Source of the DNA: Chara braunii
Lineage: Eukaryota; Streptophyta; Charophyceae; Charales; Characeae
Assembly: GCA_003427395.1 (NCBI GenBank)
Contig: BFEA01001078.1
Span: 130,376 to 170,561 of the forward strand
Reading direction: 5' to 3'
Length of the DNA stretch: 40,186 nucleotides
This document shows, piece by piece, positions 10,711 to 20,674 of this stretch. Position numbers and translations under genes: made by a program. The notes below the pieces were generated by a model. The model saw only the letters and a list, made by a program, of their open reading frames with translations. It did no database searches and was not told the origin of the DNA. Position 1 is the stretch's first letter. The number at the start of each line of letters is the position of its first letter.

Positions 10711-11770
10711 GGAGGCAGCGGCTCAGAGATTAGACTAGGGAGCACCCACGAAATAGATAACAGAACCCTGAGCTAACTACAAAGTAGAAGAGAGGAGAAA
10801 GCAAAATGTTATCGGAATAGAGATTTGGTAGTTAACTGCTGCGTGCTAGTGGGCACTAAGACATAAAGACTGAAACCGGGATAAACACGCTGAGGTTAGA
10901 AGGAGGTTTCATACCGGATGGGCTTTCTGTCGCCAACCGTCTCACCTACCACTTCGTGAGGCGGGCCGCTCGGACATGGTGAGCGGGGAAAGGACAAAAA
11001 CTTGTGCGCCACCATGATGGTGAAGCTACAAGGCGACCAGTCATCGTCGTTACCGAGAATGTCCGTGCGCGGACCGATACGCTGTAGCGCCGGTAGGGGC
11101 GCGCCGGCGAAACCTTCCTCTGATCTTTCGATAATTTTGCATCGCCACCACGCTGACGTTTTTGTCAAAGTTGTGCCATTTTGGACTTTGCATCTCTGGG
11201 GCGATGTCCCACTTCTCAAGGTTTTGTTATGGTTTCGAGTGTACATGGCCCCTTGCCATCCGATTTGAAAATCTCACGTCCCTAGTGTGGGCACGTTGGA
11301 AATACACAAAACATAAACTAAACCCCCACTCGTGGGTCACGGCCCCTGGTCTCCAGTGTGGACTTAGTGTGATCTTGCAATGTGTGTATGTATGTGCTCA
11401 AGGTGATGAGCAGTGAAGCTCAATGCAAAGTGTGATTTCGAGCAAAAAAAAAAAACAGTATTCCTTTGAAAACCTGCATCTAGAGTTGTTCATGGAAACG
11501 TGCATAATCATGGCAGTGTATCTTTCCATTTTCTAGCAACAGATTCACAGATTCACTATCATTTTGCAATGGTCTGATAACCGATTCACCGATTAGATTC
11601 ACTATCGTTTTGCACATTTTGAGAGTAGTGGAGCAAAGCCCAATAAATGCACTTTCCCGCCTTCCACTGTCACATAGACTAGTAAAATATATTGTTCGAT
11701 GACATGTGCGGCGAACCCCCCACATGCCATCGAATAGTATAGTTTTCTAGTCTGTGTGACGGTCTGTGAC
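10711..11770. other. Non-coding stretch between LINE and LTR fragment
   Basis: No gene is apparent. It holds a 12-A run at 11444-11455. Around 11510-11610 a short sequence (GGCAGTGTATCTTTCC, then GATTCACTATCGTTTTGCAC) is a relative of 2637-2690, so the same repeat family lies on both sides of the LINE. Confidence 0.5.
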
Positions 11771-12373
11771 TATTAGGATGTTTTGATTCTATTTTATACC
11801 GACAGTGGGATGATGCATCCTGCCATTTAGGGCAGGGAGCCGTAAGGCTTCGCTTTCTCATTGGTTTAGAGTTGGTTTAGGGGTCCCGTAAGGAAAGGAG
11901 GGAGAGGCAATACGGTATAGTTTACTAACTTTTTTTTTACGACGTTGAATAATATTCGTTTTTTGGCTGCTCACCTACACCGAGTCTCACGACAACTCCA
12001 AGGGTGTTTATTGCAGCGGGCCTCTATTTGCCCTGGCCTACAGCCAGGGCTTATTCGGGTATTTGCCAGTTCGGCCTGTGGGACCAGGCCGTGGCCTGAC
12101 TCCACAGGCCGTGTACTGTTCCAGTCCAATCCAGTCCTGCTAGTACCACTATCGGTACCAGTTCAGTCCAGTCCAGTTCAGTCAGTCCGCTGGGGGTATA
12201 CGCCAGTTGTTATCTGTATTTCAAATCATTCTTCACTCGCACTTGTTGGAGTACGTGTCGTGTTGAGTCTGCGTCGGAGCTACGCTGTCCCTTCCAGCTC
12301 GATCTCCACTTCCTGCTTCCTCAACCCGTCCTTCTCTATCCTGACGGACCGCCATGTCGGCGGGTCCGGCACA
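11771..12373 (+). repeat. LTR-like fragment ending beside a tRNA primer site
   Basis: Bases 11771-12012 match the fragments at 2092 and 2375. The sequence then continues to CCGGCACA at 12373, one base before a tRNA primer site. A TATA-like ATTTTATACC lies near 11791. The simplest reading is a nearly complete LTR of about 600 bp. The alternative is that the shared 240 bp are a separate repeat inserted into an LTR. Confidence 0.45.
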
Positions 12374-12374
12374 C

Positions 12375-12385
12375 TGGTATCAGAG
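12375..12385 (+). other. Primer binding site, initiator-Met tRNA type
   Basis: TGGTATCAGAG is the standard plant LTR-retrotransposon primer site, complementary to the 3' end of initiator tRNA-Met. It sits one base after a CA-ending LTR-like sequence. About 11 bases match before divergence. No gag or pol follows: 12386-12870 holds no recognisable protein, so this is the truncated left end of an element. Confidence 0.65.
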
Positions 12386-12874
12386 TAGGAACGGTTCCCG
12401 CTCCAACCCGCCCACCCTCCCGTAACAGAGATAAATCGGTGTAATCCCGATAGTGGGATTTTCATGGTTTTCCAGGGCGGAAACAGCGAAATAACGGCGA
12501 AAAAACGGGAGTGCGCAAAGGCTGACACGTGGCAAAAAAAACGAGTTGTCATCACGACGCAAGGCCAAGGCCGCCACACGCGCGAGCACGCCACACGCTG
12601 CCCCGCCCCACTCCTGAATTATATTATCAAGATTCGGGATGTTGCAGCTGCCAGGTTTTGAACTTGGGCAACTGCTGCTTATGCGCTGTCGCACTTTTTC
12701 CAGTCGGACCTCTTCACGCGACCGGAAAGCCAACAGGCTGTCACGCAGGATTTTTTTGTTGATTGCAATAAATAAAATAAATTAAATCAAACAAATCCCT
12801 TCCTGTTATGTGCGTCCGGCTTCGAGCGAGACCCTTCAATTGCGGTCTTCGCCGGTCCCCGATCTTAGAAATCT

Positions 12875-12880
12875 TTTATT
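12875..12880 (-). promoter_or_regulatory. Possible polyadenylation signal (AATAAA)
   Basis: On the minus strand AATAAA lies about 300 bases after the stop codon of the multi-exon gene at 13176, a plausible 3'-UTR distance. The hexamer is common in AT-rich DNA, so confidence is limited. Confidence 0.3.
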
Positions 12881-13175
12881 TTGATTCAGAACAGTGGAGA
12901 ATCATGCAAATAATAATCATGAAATTATGGCGTGCTATGCATGCATCAATTATGCCAACCAGATTTTGAGAACTGTGACAGAATCATCCATGAAAACAAA
13001 CATCGAGCAAGAACAATGCAAGAAGCAAGACCAACTGACTCGAGCAATGACAGATTCAAATGAATGAGGGAAGAATGAGAACTCATAATCGTCTCAGGAA
13101 GTACATATAGAAGAGAGCATGGCCAACACCAATCAAGAGTCCTCACTCATCCCTCTGAAGTTTACACCCATTTTC

Positions 13176-13743
13176 TCACTTTGTTGTCCGTCGCTTGAAC
13201 TTTTTGCCATGTCTCCTTACTTTTTGAGGTTGTGGCCTCTGAATGTAAAGCCACCTGAAGCCTGCTAGTTCCAGACACTTCCATCCAAGTCCCATGATAC
13301 GGAAGTCAACCATGACACAAAACTCCTCCCATAGAGTGGGGAGATAGGGCTGAGAGAAAATGCCCCTCCTGAGATGTGGGAACTCAGACGACTCAGTCAC
13401 TGCTTCGTAATCGATCACTGCAGGGGAGATGTACCTCTTGGCTAGGTCTACAAGGTCACCCCGACATGATCCGTCAGTGAAGTCGTAAGGAACCGGAGGT
13501 TTGGGGTAGTCTGTAAAGAGCTTGGGGCCAAAGCTGTAGACCAACTTCGAGTCCCCCTTAAGTCTCTCAACTTTCCACTGTACGAATCTAGCTGCTGCCA
13601 CCCAAACTGCGTCAAAGTGCGGATGTGTCTCATTCCCTTTCTTCAGATATACCCGCAGGTCTTTGACCGTACCTCCTGCAAATTTTGTAAGGGCGACGAA
13701 GATTGACAGATCTTCGCGCTTGAAGCCGTCAATCTTGGCATAA
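13176..13743 (-). CDS. Unidentified multi-exon gene, last exon
   Basis: I do not recognise the protein. This exon encodes 188 residues plus the stop, starting just after an ATACAG acceptor (13744-13749 on the plus strand), and ends in a Lys/Arg-rich tail (KKFKRRTTK). It contains segments such as DLSIFVALTKFAGGTVKDL and LPTLWEEFCVMVDFRIMGLG that look like a folded globular protein; no membrane segment or catalytic motif stands out. An upstream TGA in the same frame (about 13750-13752) lies in the intron under this model. The exon starts with one base that completes the codon left by the exon at 14333, so the phases agree. It could also be an ORF of an unknown transposon. Confidence 0.55.
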
Positions 13744-14332
13744 CTGTATGATCAACTTTCCTTTGAGGCTATCTGATTGAGACCGTCGAGGACTGACTGC
13801 TCGACTAAAATGAGGTTGATCTCACTCATGGGCTCGATTAAATAAGTACTTTCTGGTAAAAGGAAATGAAGACGGATTTTGACTTATGTATGTCCGCTGC
13901 AAGTTGAATCGACCGTTGCCCACTGATTGGAGGGCAGATGCCACAAGATGAATGAGCCCTTCGCCGCTCTTGAACGTTGCCTGAAAGTTGTCTGATAGTT
14001 ATTTGAAAAATTATCTGAAAGTTCACTAATATTTTTAAATCACTAAATGGTAGATTCACTAGTCATAGTACTGCAGTATGGAACCACAAGGGCGCTGAAG
14101 GGTGTTTGATTCAGTAATGCTTGACTAAATGATAAATTTTCAAAGATTTGTCATATGTTTCCTGTTTTGTCGTTTTGTCTTTTGTTGCATCACGCCGGGT
14201 ACCCCTAATAATCTCTCCTCTTCTCACTCTCGCTGCCGGCTAATGGTGGTTTATTGTGCTCGACTCATTGTTTCTTTTGAAGAGAAAGTGCTATGCAATT
14301 GCCCGTCAGAACTGCAAAGGTAGAAGGTATAC

Positions 14333-14514
14333 ACAATAACTTCGTGACTCTTCACCAATCCTAACGCACCTTCTCTTATTAATTTCCAGACTCGTCGAAT
14401 GTTACTGATTGCCTTGTTTTCCGAGTCGTCTCCTTTGTCTAAGAGGAAGGAGTAAGTCACTTCCAACTTGCCTTTTCTCTCCATAATTTTCTTCTCATCT
14501 CTTACCCAGATCCA
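14333..14514 (-). CDS. Unidentified multi-exon gene, internal exon
   Basis: The exon runs from a CACAG acceptor (just beyond 14514) to a GTATAC donor (starting at 14332). It encodes 60 residues plus two bases, beginning WIWVRDEKKIMERKGKLEVT. Reading straight through the donor gives a short junk tail. Splicing to 13743 instead restores a sensible junction (...HEVIV then YAKIDGF...). The 182-nt length leaves phase 2, exactly what the next exon needs. The intron to the last exon would be 589 nt. Confidence 0.55.
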
Positions 14515-16926
14515 CTGTGTTGACTATAGGCTGTTTGCTTAGGGGCAATTGACAACTCGCTGAGTAAGGACTGAAGGACCTTTCATGAACTCAACCCTTA
14601 CCAACAGTCCTCCAGACCCAGTCCCTCATCTCCTTCTGAGTCTGAACACAGTGCTGCTGTCTAGCTTTGCTTTCCTAGACCTGTCATTCTTCGAGTCAAT
14701 TTAGACCGACATTGCAAGCCCGTCAGTCCAAACTGACTAACCTTGTTTTCTTTCCATCAATAATAACCCCCCAATCCATGCACTTACACATATAAGGTCG
14801 TCACTCGAGTCACAAGTGAAGCTTTATTAACTTGTTCCCACTTCACCCGTCCCCTCATATCCATTACACTGCCTTGCACAGAGAGGAAATACGCATTGAG
14901 ATTGTCGGTTGTTGTTAGACACGGGTCCTAGTCATCATTTTTCCTACTGGCTCTATTGCAGAAAATGGATGTATGAATGAGAACGGCTATTGCCCCGCCT
15001 GAACTTGTTCACCCAGTCCGAACACCCTATCAGTTTTCACCGCCTGGCTGTGGACCGAGTAGCTTGCACTTGAGAACAACCCTTCGGGGTACAAGTTTTT
15101 CTCTTGACACGATTAATGCCCCCTCTCAGTTAAGGGTCTGATCTCTCAATGTCACACAACACTCAGGCAGATCCTTATCATCACCGTTTATTTGGTCAGC
15201 ACCTGGCTTTAACTTGAAGTCCCGATCTCTGGCAATGTTAATCGCCGTCAAGAAGAAACTTAACAATTAAGTAACATATTTTCCTCAATTGTCGTTTCCT
15301 CCCTCGACAGTTCATTACTCAACCCCAATTCTCAGGAGGATCATTTTCAAAAGTTTTGACAGCTCCAAGATTCCATACAACACTTGAATATTACAAAACC
15401 CAAGTTTTTCGTTAGTAGGAAATACTCAATATAACATGTGATCGCATGAGTTACCGTTATCCTTCAACTGTCGATAACTGATCTCAGTCACCCTATAGAT
15501 CTCTTGCAATCACGCACTGCGCCAATGACTACGGAAGAGTGAGAGAGCATTAAGCAGGATAGTCTCATGACGGTTGGAGTGGTCTACCAAGAGCAGTAAA
15601 AATTGGTGCCTATTGTCTGCTCCCTTGAGATTTCCCTGACTAAATTCCAAGTACCATTAGATCTCTTCCCCTGGCTCACGTATCGAGTCAGCCACCTTCT
15701 GGTACAATGAGGTAACGGATCATCCTCCGCACTCAGTACAACGCGTTAGCCCCGGTTCACGGGCGAAACCAGAATACCAATATGAAATCGCTTATAACAG
15801 GTGATCTGTACTTCTTACTCGGCTAATAGGTCTCTCTCATCTGCTCGCTCAACTTTCTTATCATCCGTTTTAGCATAAGTCCAACAGTGGTTGTAGGTGA
15901 CATCAACAAAAGGGCATAACCCATCTCCTCTCGAATCTCTACGTCTGTCCAATCCGCCACAACTTCACTACGGAAATGCTAACATAACTCAATTGAAGTC
16001 CCGTAGCTCACTGTCCCTTCTCCTGTTTTCCTTCTCCCCTTTTATGAGTGCTTTGAACACGCATTAATCTTTGAGTCTAATCACCGCCTCATTTTTTAGC
16101 ACATGTGACACGCAAAGCACCTCTTCGAACCCTCTCGCCTTCTTCAAGAACTTGTCCAGACCCCCTCTCAATCCAAGCTCCTCATACTGACGGTCGTTGG
16201 TCGGGCTTCAACACTTCACGTTCACAACCCAACTGACGTCAACCCTGGTCCGCTCAATGCACGCATTCTCCATCTCGGTTATGCAGTCCTCTGTAACTGC
16301 CTCTCGCATGCCGTCCTTTACCAATCTCGTGTTCCCGACGGCCCGGTCCCCTCTTCACTCGCGCCTTAGAAGCGCGATGCCTCACTAGTTTGTCCGGCCA
16401 CAGCGCGCACATTAACTCCCTCTCTTCCACTCATTCGAAGGCGGCTACCACAGAGACCGCTACTCACCGCGCACGGAAGTCAAGCTGACGTCAACAAAAA
16501 ATAATCTCTTGGGCGCCACCATTCGCGCCTCTGTCTCAGCGCCCCGCTAGCACGTGTCGGCCTCCGAGTACCTCTCCTCGACCCCGCTGTCTCTGTTACT
16601 CATGAATTGCTTCTCTCTCTCGTTGACCTTGGAGAGCCTTTTTTTTTCTTTTTCTTCACACGTGTCTCTTCCCCATGCTGTCCTTCTCACCTGTCCTGCG
16701 GCCTCTGGGCATCGGTTGTCGCGAGCTGGCCTCGGGTCCGCCTTCAACAGGTTGTGCAAGGGGGTGGTTCTTGCGAACCTGGCCTGGCCTGTTCCAGGAC
16801 TGGAGATCGGTCTCCCGGTCTCCAGCCTCACTCATCTCACTCTCTCCCCCTGAGTCCGTCCAGGTGGGCCTGTTCTCGGTCCACCGTGTCTACCGAGGTC
16901 TCAGTCTCATGATACGAGACCGTTAC
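14515..16926 (-). other. Probable intron of about 2.4 kb
   Basis: This stretch carries no recognisable coding sequence on either strand and lies between a CAG|GTAACG donor and a CACAG acceptor on the minus strand. Small extra exons cannot be excluded. The frames at 16547-16853 overlap on both strands and look like chance products of CT-rich sequence. Confidence 0.4.
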
Positions 16927-17157
16927 CTGCATTCTTGCCGTCACTCCATCCCTCCTGCAGCGTCGCTCAGCTCGATCCTTGGCCTCCGTAATCGCATCTT
17001 GCAGCTTCGGGTTAATTCTTATCTCCTCCTCCTTCGCTCCCTCCACATTAATTTTCAGTCTCACTTCGTCACCCCCATCGTAATTGAGCATCACAGTGAT
17101 CCAGGGCCCTTCCCCAGACATAGGCTTCCAGCGAGCCTGGTGGTACCAGTAGCCTTT
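16927..17157 (-). CDS. Unidentified multi-exon gene, first recognisable exon
   Basis: The exon ends in a good donor, CAG|GTAACG (the GT is at 16926-16925), in phase 0, matching the phase-0 start of the exon at 14514. An ATG lies at 17121 (MSGEGPWITVML). The frame remains open upstream to 17157 with coding-like residues (GYWYHQARWKP), right behind a CTATAG acceptor-like sequence, so the true start may be an earlier exon not found here. The exon encodes a hydrophilic, charged segment (VEGAKEEEIRINPKL) with no motif that I can name. Read past the donor, the frame meets a stop at 16837. Confidence 0.45.
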
Positions 17158-18308
17158 CTATAGCCATGCAGCGCCATAGCCAGACTTTACTCAACAAACA
17201 CCGCACCAGCCCTGCCTACTGACCCAAAATAGTCAGTACCAAGCACTCGGTGGACGAGCAGGCGCACACAGGGGATTTCTCGTACGCTCGCTAAAGTCGC
17301 CTAGCCCTCTACCCTCAACCCGCTAACACTCAGCATAGCGAGATCGCTCAGAACTAGATGATTAATGTCAGTCCTCCCTTTTTCTCTTATAGGGTCTTCA
17401 CTTATCTCGACCCCCACGCTCTAAACGAGAGATCTAAGCAAAATTTCTCAGAGTCACATCCCTTTTTAGATTTTGTAATTACATGAAAATAATAATAATA
17501 ATAAAAGTATAAAAAAAAATTAAAGAGGCAGTACCCCAACGATCATAGAGCCAGCCATTTGCTTGAAAATACCGCAAAACTTTGTACGGTGGTCCCATAA
17601 CGGGATACCAACCGATGCTTCAGTCCTCTTTAAAAGTGGGCCGTCGGCCTATCCCTGCCGGGTACCCGTGTCCGATGGCAAGGAGGGGGCTTATGACCTT
17701 TCCTTGGAGGGTGATAAGCTTCCTACCAATGCGGCTGCGGGTCGCCCCTCTTTTGGGGCCTTACCGCGCGACGCTCAATCAAACAGCCATGACACAAGCG
17801 GCTTACGAGGAGTCGGGCCAGCCTAGACCGTCAGGCAGGAATCGTAGTTCATAAGTTGAATCGTCGGTCTCCCCTACGAAGTGACAAAACCAAAAGGGGA
17901 AGCCGCGCCTGAGAAATCGGTAAGTTAATAATAATAATAATAAATAATAATAATAATAATAATAATAGAAGAAAAAGGAAACTCAACGATACAATGACCA
18001 GATATCGCTGGATTATCCCAGATTAAAGCAAGGGTCACGATTTGAGTGCAGCTCAGACGCTTGGCTTCCTTTTTCGGCCTCACACATCTTGCTTTCTTTT
18101 ATTTCTTTTGTTTATTATTTTTTTTCTTTTGACAGCTACCTATCCCGTGCACCTATCCCATAACCTCACACGAAAGGAGTACAATGCCGACCTTTTCACC
18201 TTCGCGTCCCAGGGCGAACCCGGTGGCTACCATGGCTACAGGCCGGTAATGCTCTGCTGTACAGTAGGGCGCCGAGCCTGCGTGGACCAAAAAAAAGTCC
18301 GGTGGCGC
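17158..18308. other. Non-coding stretch with TAA/ATA microsatellites
   Basis: No gene is supported. Two AT-rich trinucleotide microsatellites lie at about 17488-17505 and 17926-17967. They bracket a 420-bp GC-richer block (17520-17925) with no coding potential, which may be a small repeat. The missing upstream exon of the minus-strand gene could lie here, but I cannot place it. Confidence 0.4.
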
Positions 18309-18319
18309 TGTTGGCGCGA

Positions 18320-18337
18320 ATACCCTTACAAGGGTAT
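18320..18337. other. Palindrome at the LTR start
   Basis: ATACCCTT and AAGGGTAT are perfect 8-bp arms around a 2-nt centre, 11 bp inside the left end of the repeat. It is identical in the right copy at 37681-37698. Confidence 0.8.
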
Positions 18338-18739
18338 CCGCCCTGGGTTTTGCAAGTGACAGAAAGGCTCGGTTAACCTCGATTTTGAGTGCCCGTGCGG
18401 GAAATGCGAGGGTCGTTCGCACCTGGCAGAGGTCTGCCTTGTCCTGGTAGGGAGTACGTGGGCGCGCAATTTTAAAGCGCGCGTGTGATTTTTCTAATTG
18501 AGTGGGCGGCCGGGGTAGCCGACCGACCCGGACCGGGTTACGGGTTTGGTTGGGGGATGAAAAGTTGTTTTTGGTCAGCGCGCGCAACCGGCGGCAGGAC
18601 TGGCGCGCCGATAGGCGTATGGGACGGCCACGGCGCGGGGGGTAGTAGGCCGGCCTGGGCACTTAGGGGCCGTAGGTACAAGTGTGGGCCGAAGGGGTGG
18701 CTGGGGTAGTATCTCGGCCAGGAGCATCGGGCGATGCCA

Positions 18740-18749
18740 TTTATATAGG
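18740..18749 (+). promoter_or_regulatory. TATA box of the LTR-like repeat
   Basis: TTTATATAGG followed by AGGGCCGCCCC, identical in position and sequence in the right repeat (38103-38112). It is a candidate RNA polymerase II promoter, with transcription expected to start about 30 bp downstream. A similar context (TATTATAGGAGGGCCGG) occurs at about 36780. Confidence 0.55.
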
Positions 18750-19225
18750 AGGGCCGCCCCTATCGGTACCAGGCTGGGGCTTAGCCCTATAGGTTACGTC
18801 ATCGGGTTTTCACCGGGCGGATCCCGGGGTCGAGGCCAGAGCAGAGCAACACAGCGGCACGGGAGCGAACCAAGGGGTTGAGGGTCCCGCGGGACTATCC
18901 CCCTTTTGTGTTGCCAAGGGGGTCTGACCGCGGGTCCGCGCCGCAAGGCTGTGGGAGGATTGGTAGGACCCGCGACTCGTTTTCCCCTCCAAATGGGCCC
19001 CTTTTTTTTTGTTTTGGGGGTCACCCCAGAATTTTCCTGCTTTAGTTAGAGCTGTTTAGGAGGCTGGCGACCGCATCTTGGGGCCAGCGGCCATTTTGTT
19101 GGGAATACCCGTATACCGTGGGGGCGGAGACCCCCGCCTAACTCGGATGGTGGGGGGCCGAGGGGCCAGAAATTAAAAAGTCGAGCTTTGCATGAGCTGG
19201 CCAACTTGCTGACGCGGCCACTGGG

Positions 19226-19285
19226 GAAGATTTAGGAAATGATATAAAGAGGATTCGCCTGGCCCCTGTGCAAAGGTTCACACGC
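19226..19285 (+). ncRNA. U6 snRNA-like segment A (left repeat)
   Basis: The stretch GGAAATGATATAAAGAGGAT, then TTCGCCTGGCCCCTGTGCAA and AGGTTCACACGCATAAA, follows the central and 3' part of eukaryotic U6 snRNA in order: GATACAGAGA region, GCATGGCCCCTGCGCAA, and GACACGCA. The ACAGAGA box reads ATAAAGA and the AGC triad reads CGC, so it would not be a working U6. The internal stem-loop part is well kept. The right copy is at about 38589-38652. Confidence 0.7.
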
Positions 19286-19480
19286 ATAAACCCCGAAGGA
19301 GGGGCCAGGTCCATGCGGAAAGGGGTGAGTGAGTGGGGTACAACCGTGGCAGATCTCCCGTGGAGAAAATCCGAGTGAGGAAAGGGAGTTCTGGGGACGA
19401 ACATGGACGGGTGCACGTGGCAGGGGAGGAGAAGTCCCAGCCATCCGTGGGAGCGCCGTGGGGCGCTTGCCACAGCTGGA

Positions 19481-19545
19481 GTCCTTCGGGACATCCGTTA
19501 AAATTGGAACGATACAGAGAAGGTTCGCATGGCCCCTGCGTAGGG
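19481..19545 (+). ncRNA. U6 snRNA-like segment B (left repeat)
   Basis: It begins with the U6 5' stem-loop form GTCCTTCGGGACATCCG, continues TTAAAATTGGAACGATACAG with the invariant ACAGAGA box intact at 19514-19520, then GCATGGCCCCTGCG. This matches the known order and most bases of the first 60 or so nucleotides of U6 snRNA. The catalytic AGC reads CGC, and similarity ends within the internal stem-loop. No plant U6 promoter elements or T-run terminator flank it, so it is an embedded segment rather than a free-standing gene. Confidence 0.85.
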
Positions 19546-19741
19546 CTGGTGGGTGGAGAATCCGGGGATGAACCCGGACGTAAGACGGGTCAGGCGCGCG
19601 TTCGAAAAGCAAAAGGGGGGGGGGGGGCGGCGGGGCACCCACAAACGGGGATGAACCCGGCCATGAGGTAGGCCGGGTACGTGCAAAGGAGGGACCGTAG
19701 GGCCTTTGGGCCAGCACGGGGAGTTGCTCCGGTCGAGGTTT

Positions 19742-20274
19742 TTCGGGGATCCGCGGAAACTTGGGGCGGAGTAGGAAAAATTGTGCGGCCTCGGCATAAG
19801 ACCGACGCCTATAAGTCGGGAAGATACTGCTTCCCCGAGCTATTTGCCTTGGGCTTNTTTTGCCGAGTCTTGCCAAGGCTGAGCTCTGCCGGTGTCTCGA
19901 TCGGAGCGCGCCGTTTTTTTGGGACGTCACCACGATAGGGATGACGAACGAAGGTGGCGACGGGGCGAGACAGGGCGCAGCGGAGAGGCTGTCTCTTATA
20001 CACATCTAGATGTGTATAAGAGACAGGTTCGGGGATCCGCGGAAACTTGGGGCGGAGTAGGAAAAATTGTGCGGCCTCGGCATAAGACCGACGCCTATAA
20101 GTCGGGAAGAGACTGCTTCCCTGAGCTATTTGCCTTGGGCTTGTTTTGCCGAGTCTTGCCAAGGCTGAGCTCTGCCGGTGTCTCGATCGGAGCGCGCCGT
20201 TTTTTTGGGACGTCACCACGATAGGGATGACGAATGAAGGTGGCGACGGGGCGAGACAGGGCGCAGCGGAGAGG
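19742..20274. other. Adapter-joined artefactual duplication
   Basis: Bases 19742-19988 and 20028-20274 are two 247-bp copies of the same LTR sequence separated by a sequencing adapter. The right repeat has this sequence only once (39086-39332). The first copy also contains an ambiguous base, N, at 19857. The extra 286 bp (19989-20274) should be regarded as assembly error. Confidence 0.95.
19989..20026. other. Nextera mate-pair junction adapter
   Basis: The 19-bp Tn5 mosaic end CTGTCTCTTATACACATCT is followed directly by its reverse complement, 38 bp in all. That is the biotinylated junction adapter of Illumina Nextera mate-pair libraries and does not belong to the genome. Confidence 0.98.
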
Positions 20275-20674
20275 AGGTAGTGCGTGCGGACGGCGATAGG
20301 ATAGGGCCAAAAAGGGGACGAGTTAAGGGTTTCGGGGACGGGCGAATCAAATGGCGGGTTCAAAATGAGGAACGGGGGAGCATGGGAAGAGATGGAGGAG
20401 AAAGGTTGTGAGTGAAGGGCGGAGAAGAAGGGTAAATGGCGGGAGAAGGAGACTGCCTACGTCACCTGATGTCGGGCGGAACCAGAAGGGAAAGAGTTCT
20501 ATATGGGGATTCTTCGGCTAGGCAACCCCGACAGTAAGGCTAGTTTGGAGGAAGGAAGGAAGGAGGGCCAGCGCGAGAAAGAAGTCGGTGACATGCATGG
20601 TGGGATAGGTTGCAGAGAGAGGCTGGGTGAACCTTCCCGTATTCTAGCGGGAGATTCATTATGGTAGTTGGTCA

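Larger units (their letters stand above)
18309..20674 (+). repeat. Left LTR-like direct repeat
   Basis: It begins TGTTGGCGCG and ends TTGGTCA, the TG...CA form of an LTR, and is repeated at 37670-39731 with very high identity by eye. Its apparent length of 2366 bp falls to about 2080 once the artefactual 286 bp (19989-20274) are removed, close to the 2062 bp of the right copy. It has a near-perfect palindrome at its start, a TATA box 430 bp in, two U6 snRNA-like segments, and no sense-strand protein. No tRNA primer site follows it directly and no target-site duplication is evident, so calling it the 5' LTR is an inference. Confidence 0.65.

Noticed and set aside
16547-16912. Overlapping open frames on both strands
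   Set aside because: They lie in CT-rich sequence with no motif; only the exon ending at 16927 has supporting splice signals.
19232-20005. Long antisense frame in the left LTR-like repeat, also seen in the right one (38595-39140)
   Set aside because: The left frame runs through the adapter-joined artefact, and the parts in the two repeats are in GC-rich sequence with Pro/Arg-rich products. Conservation is explained by the repeat itself.
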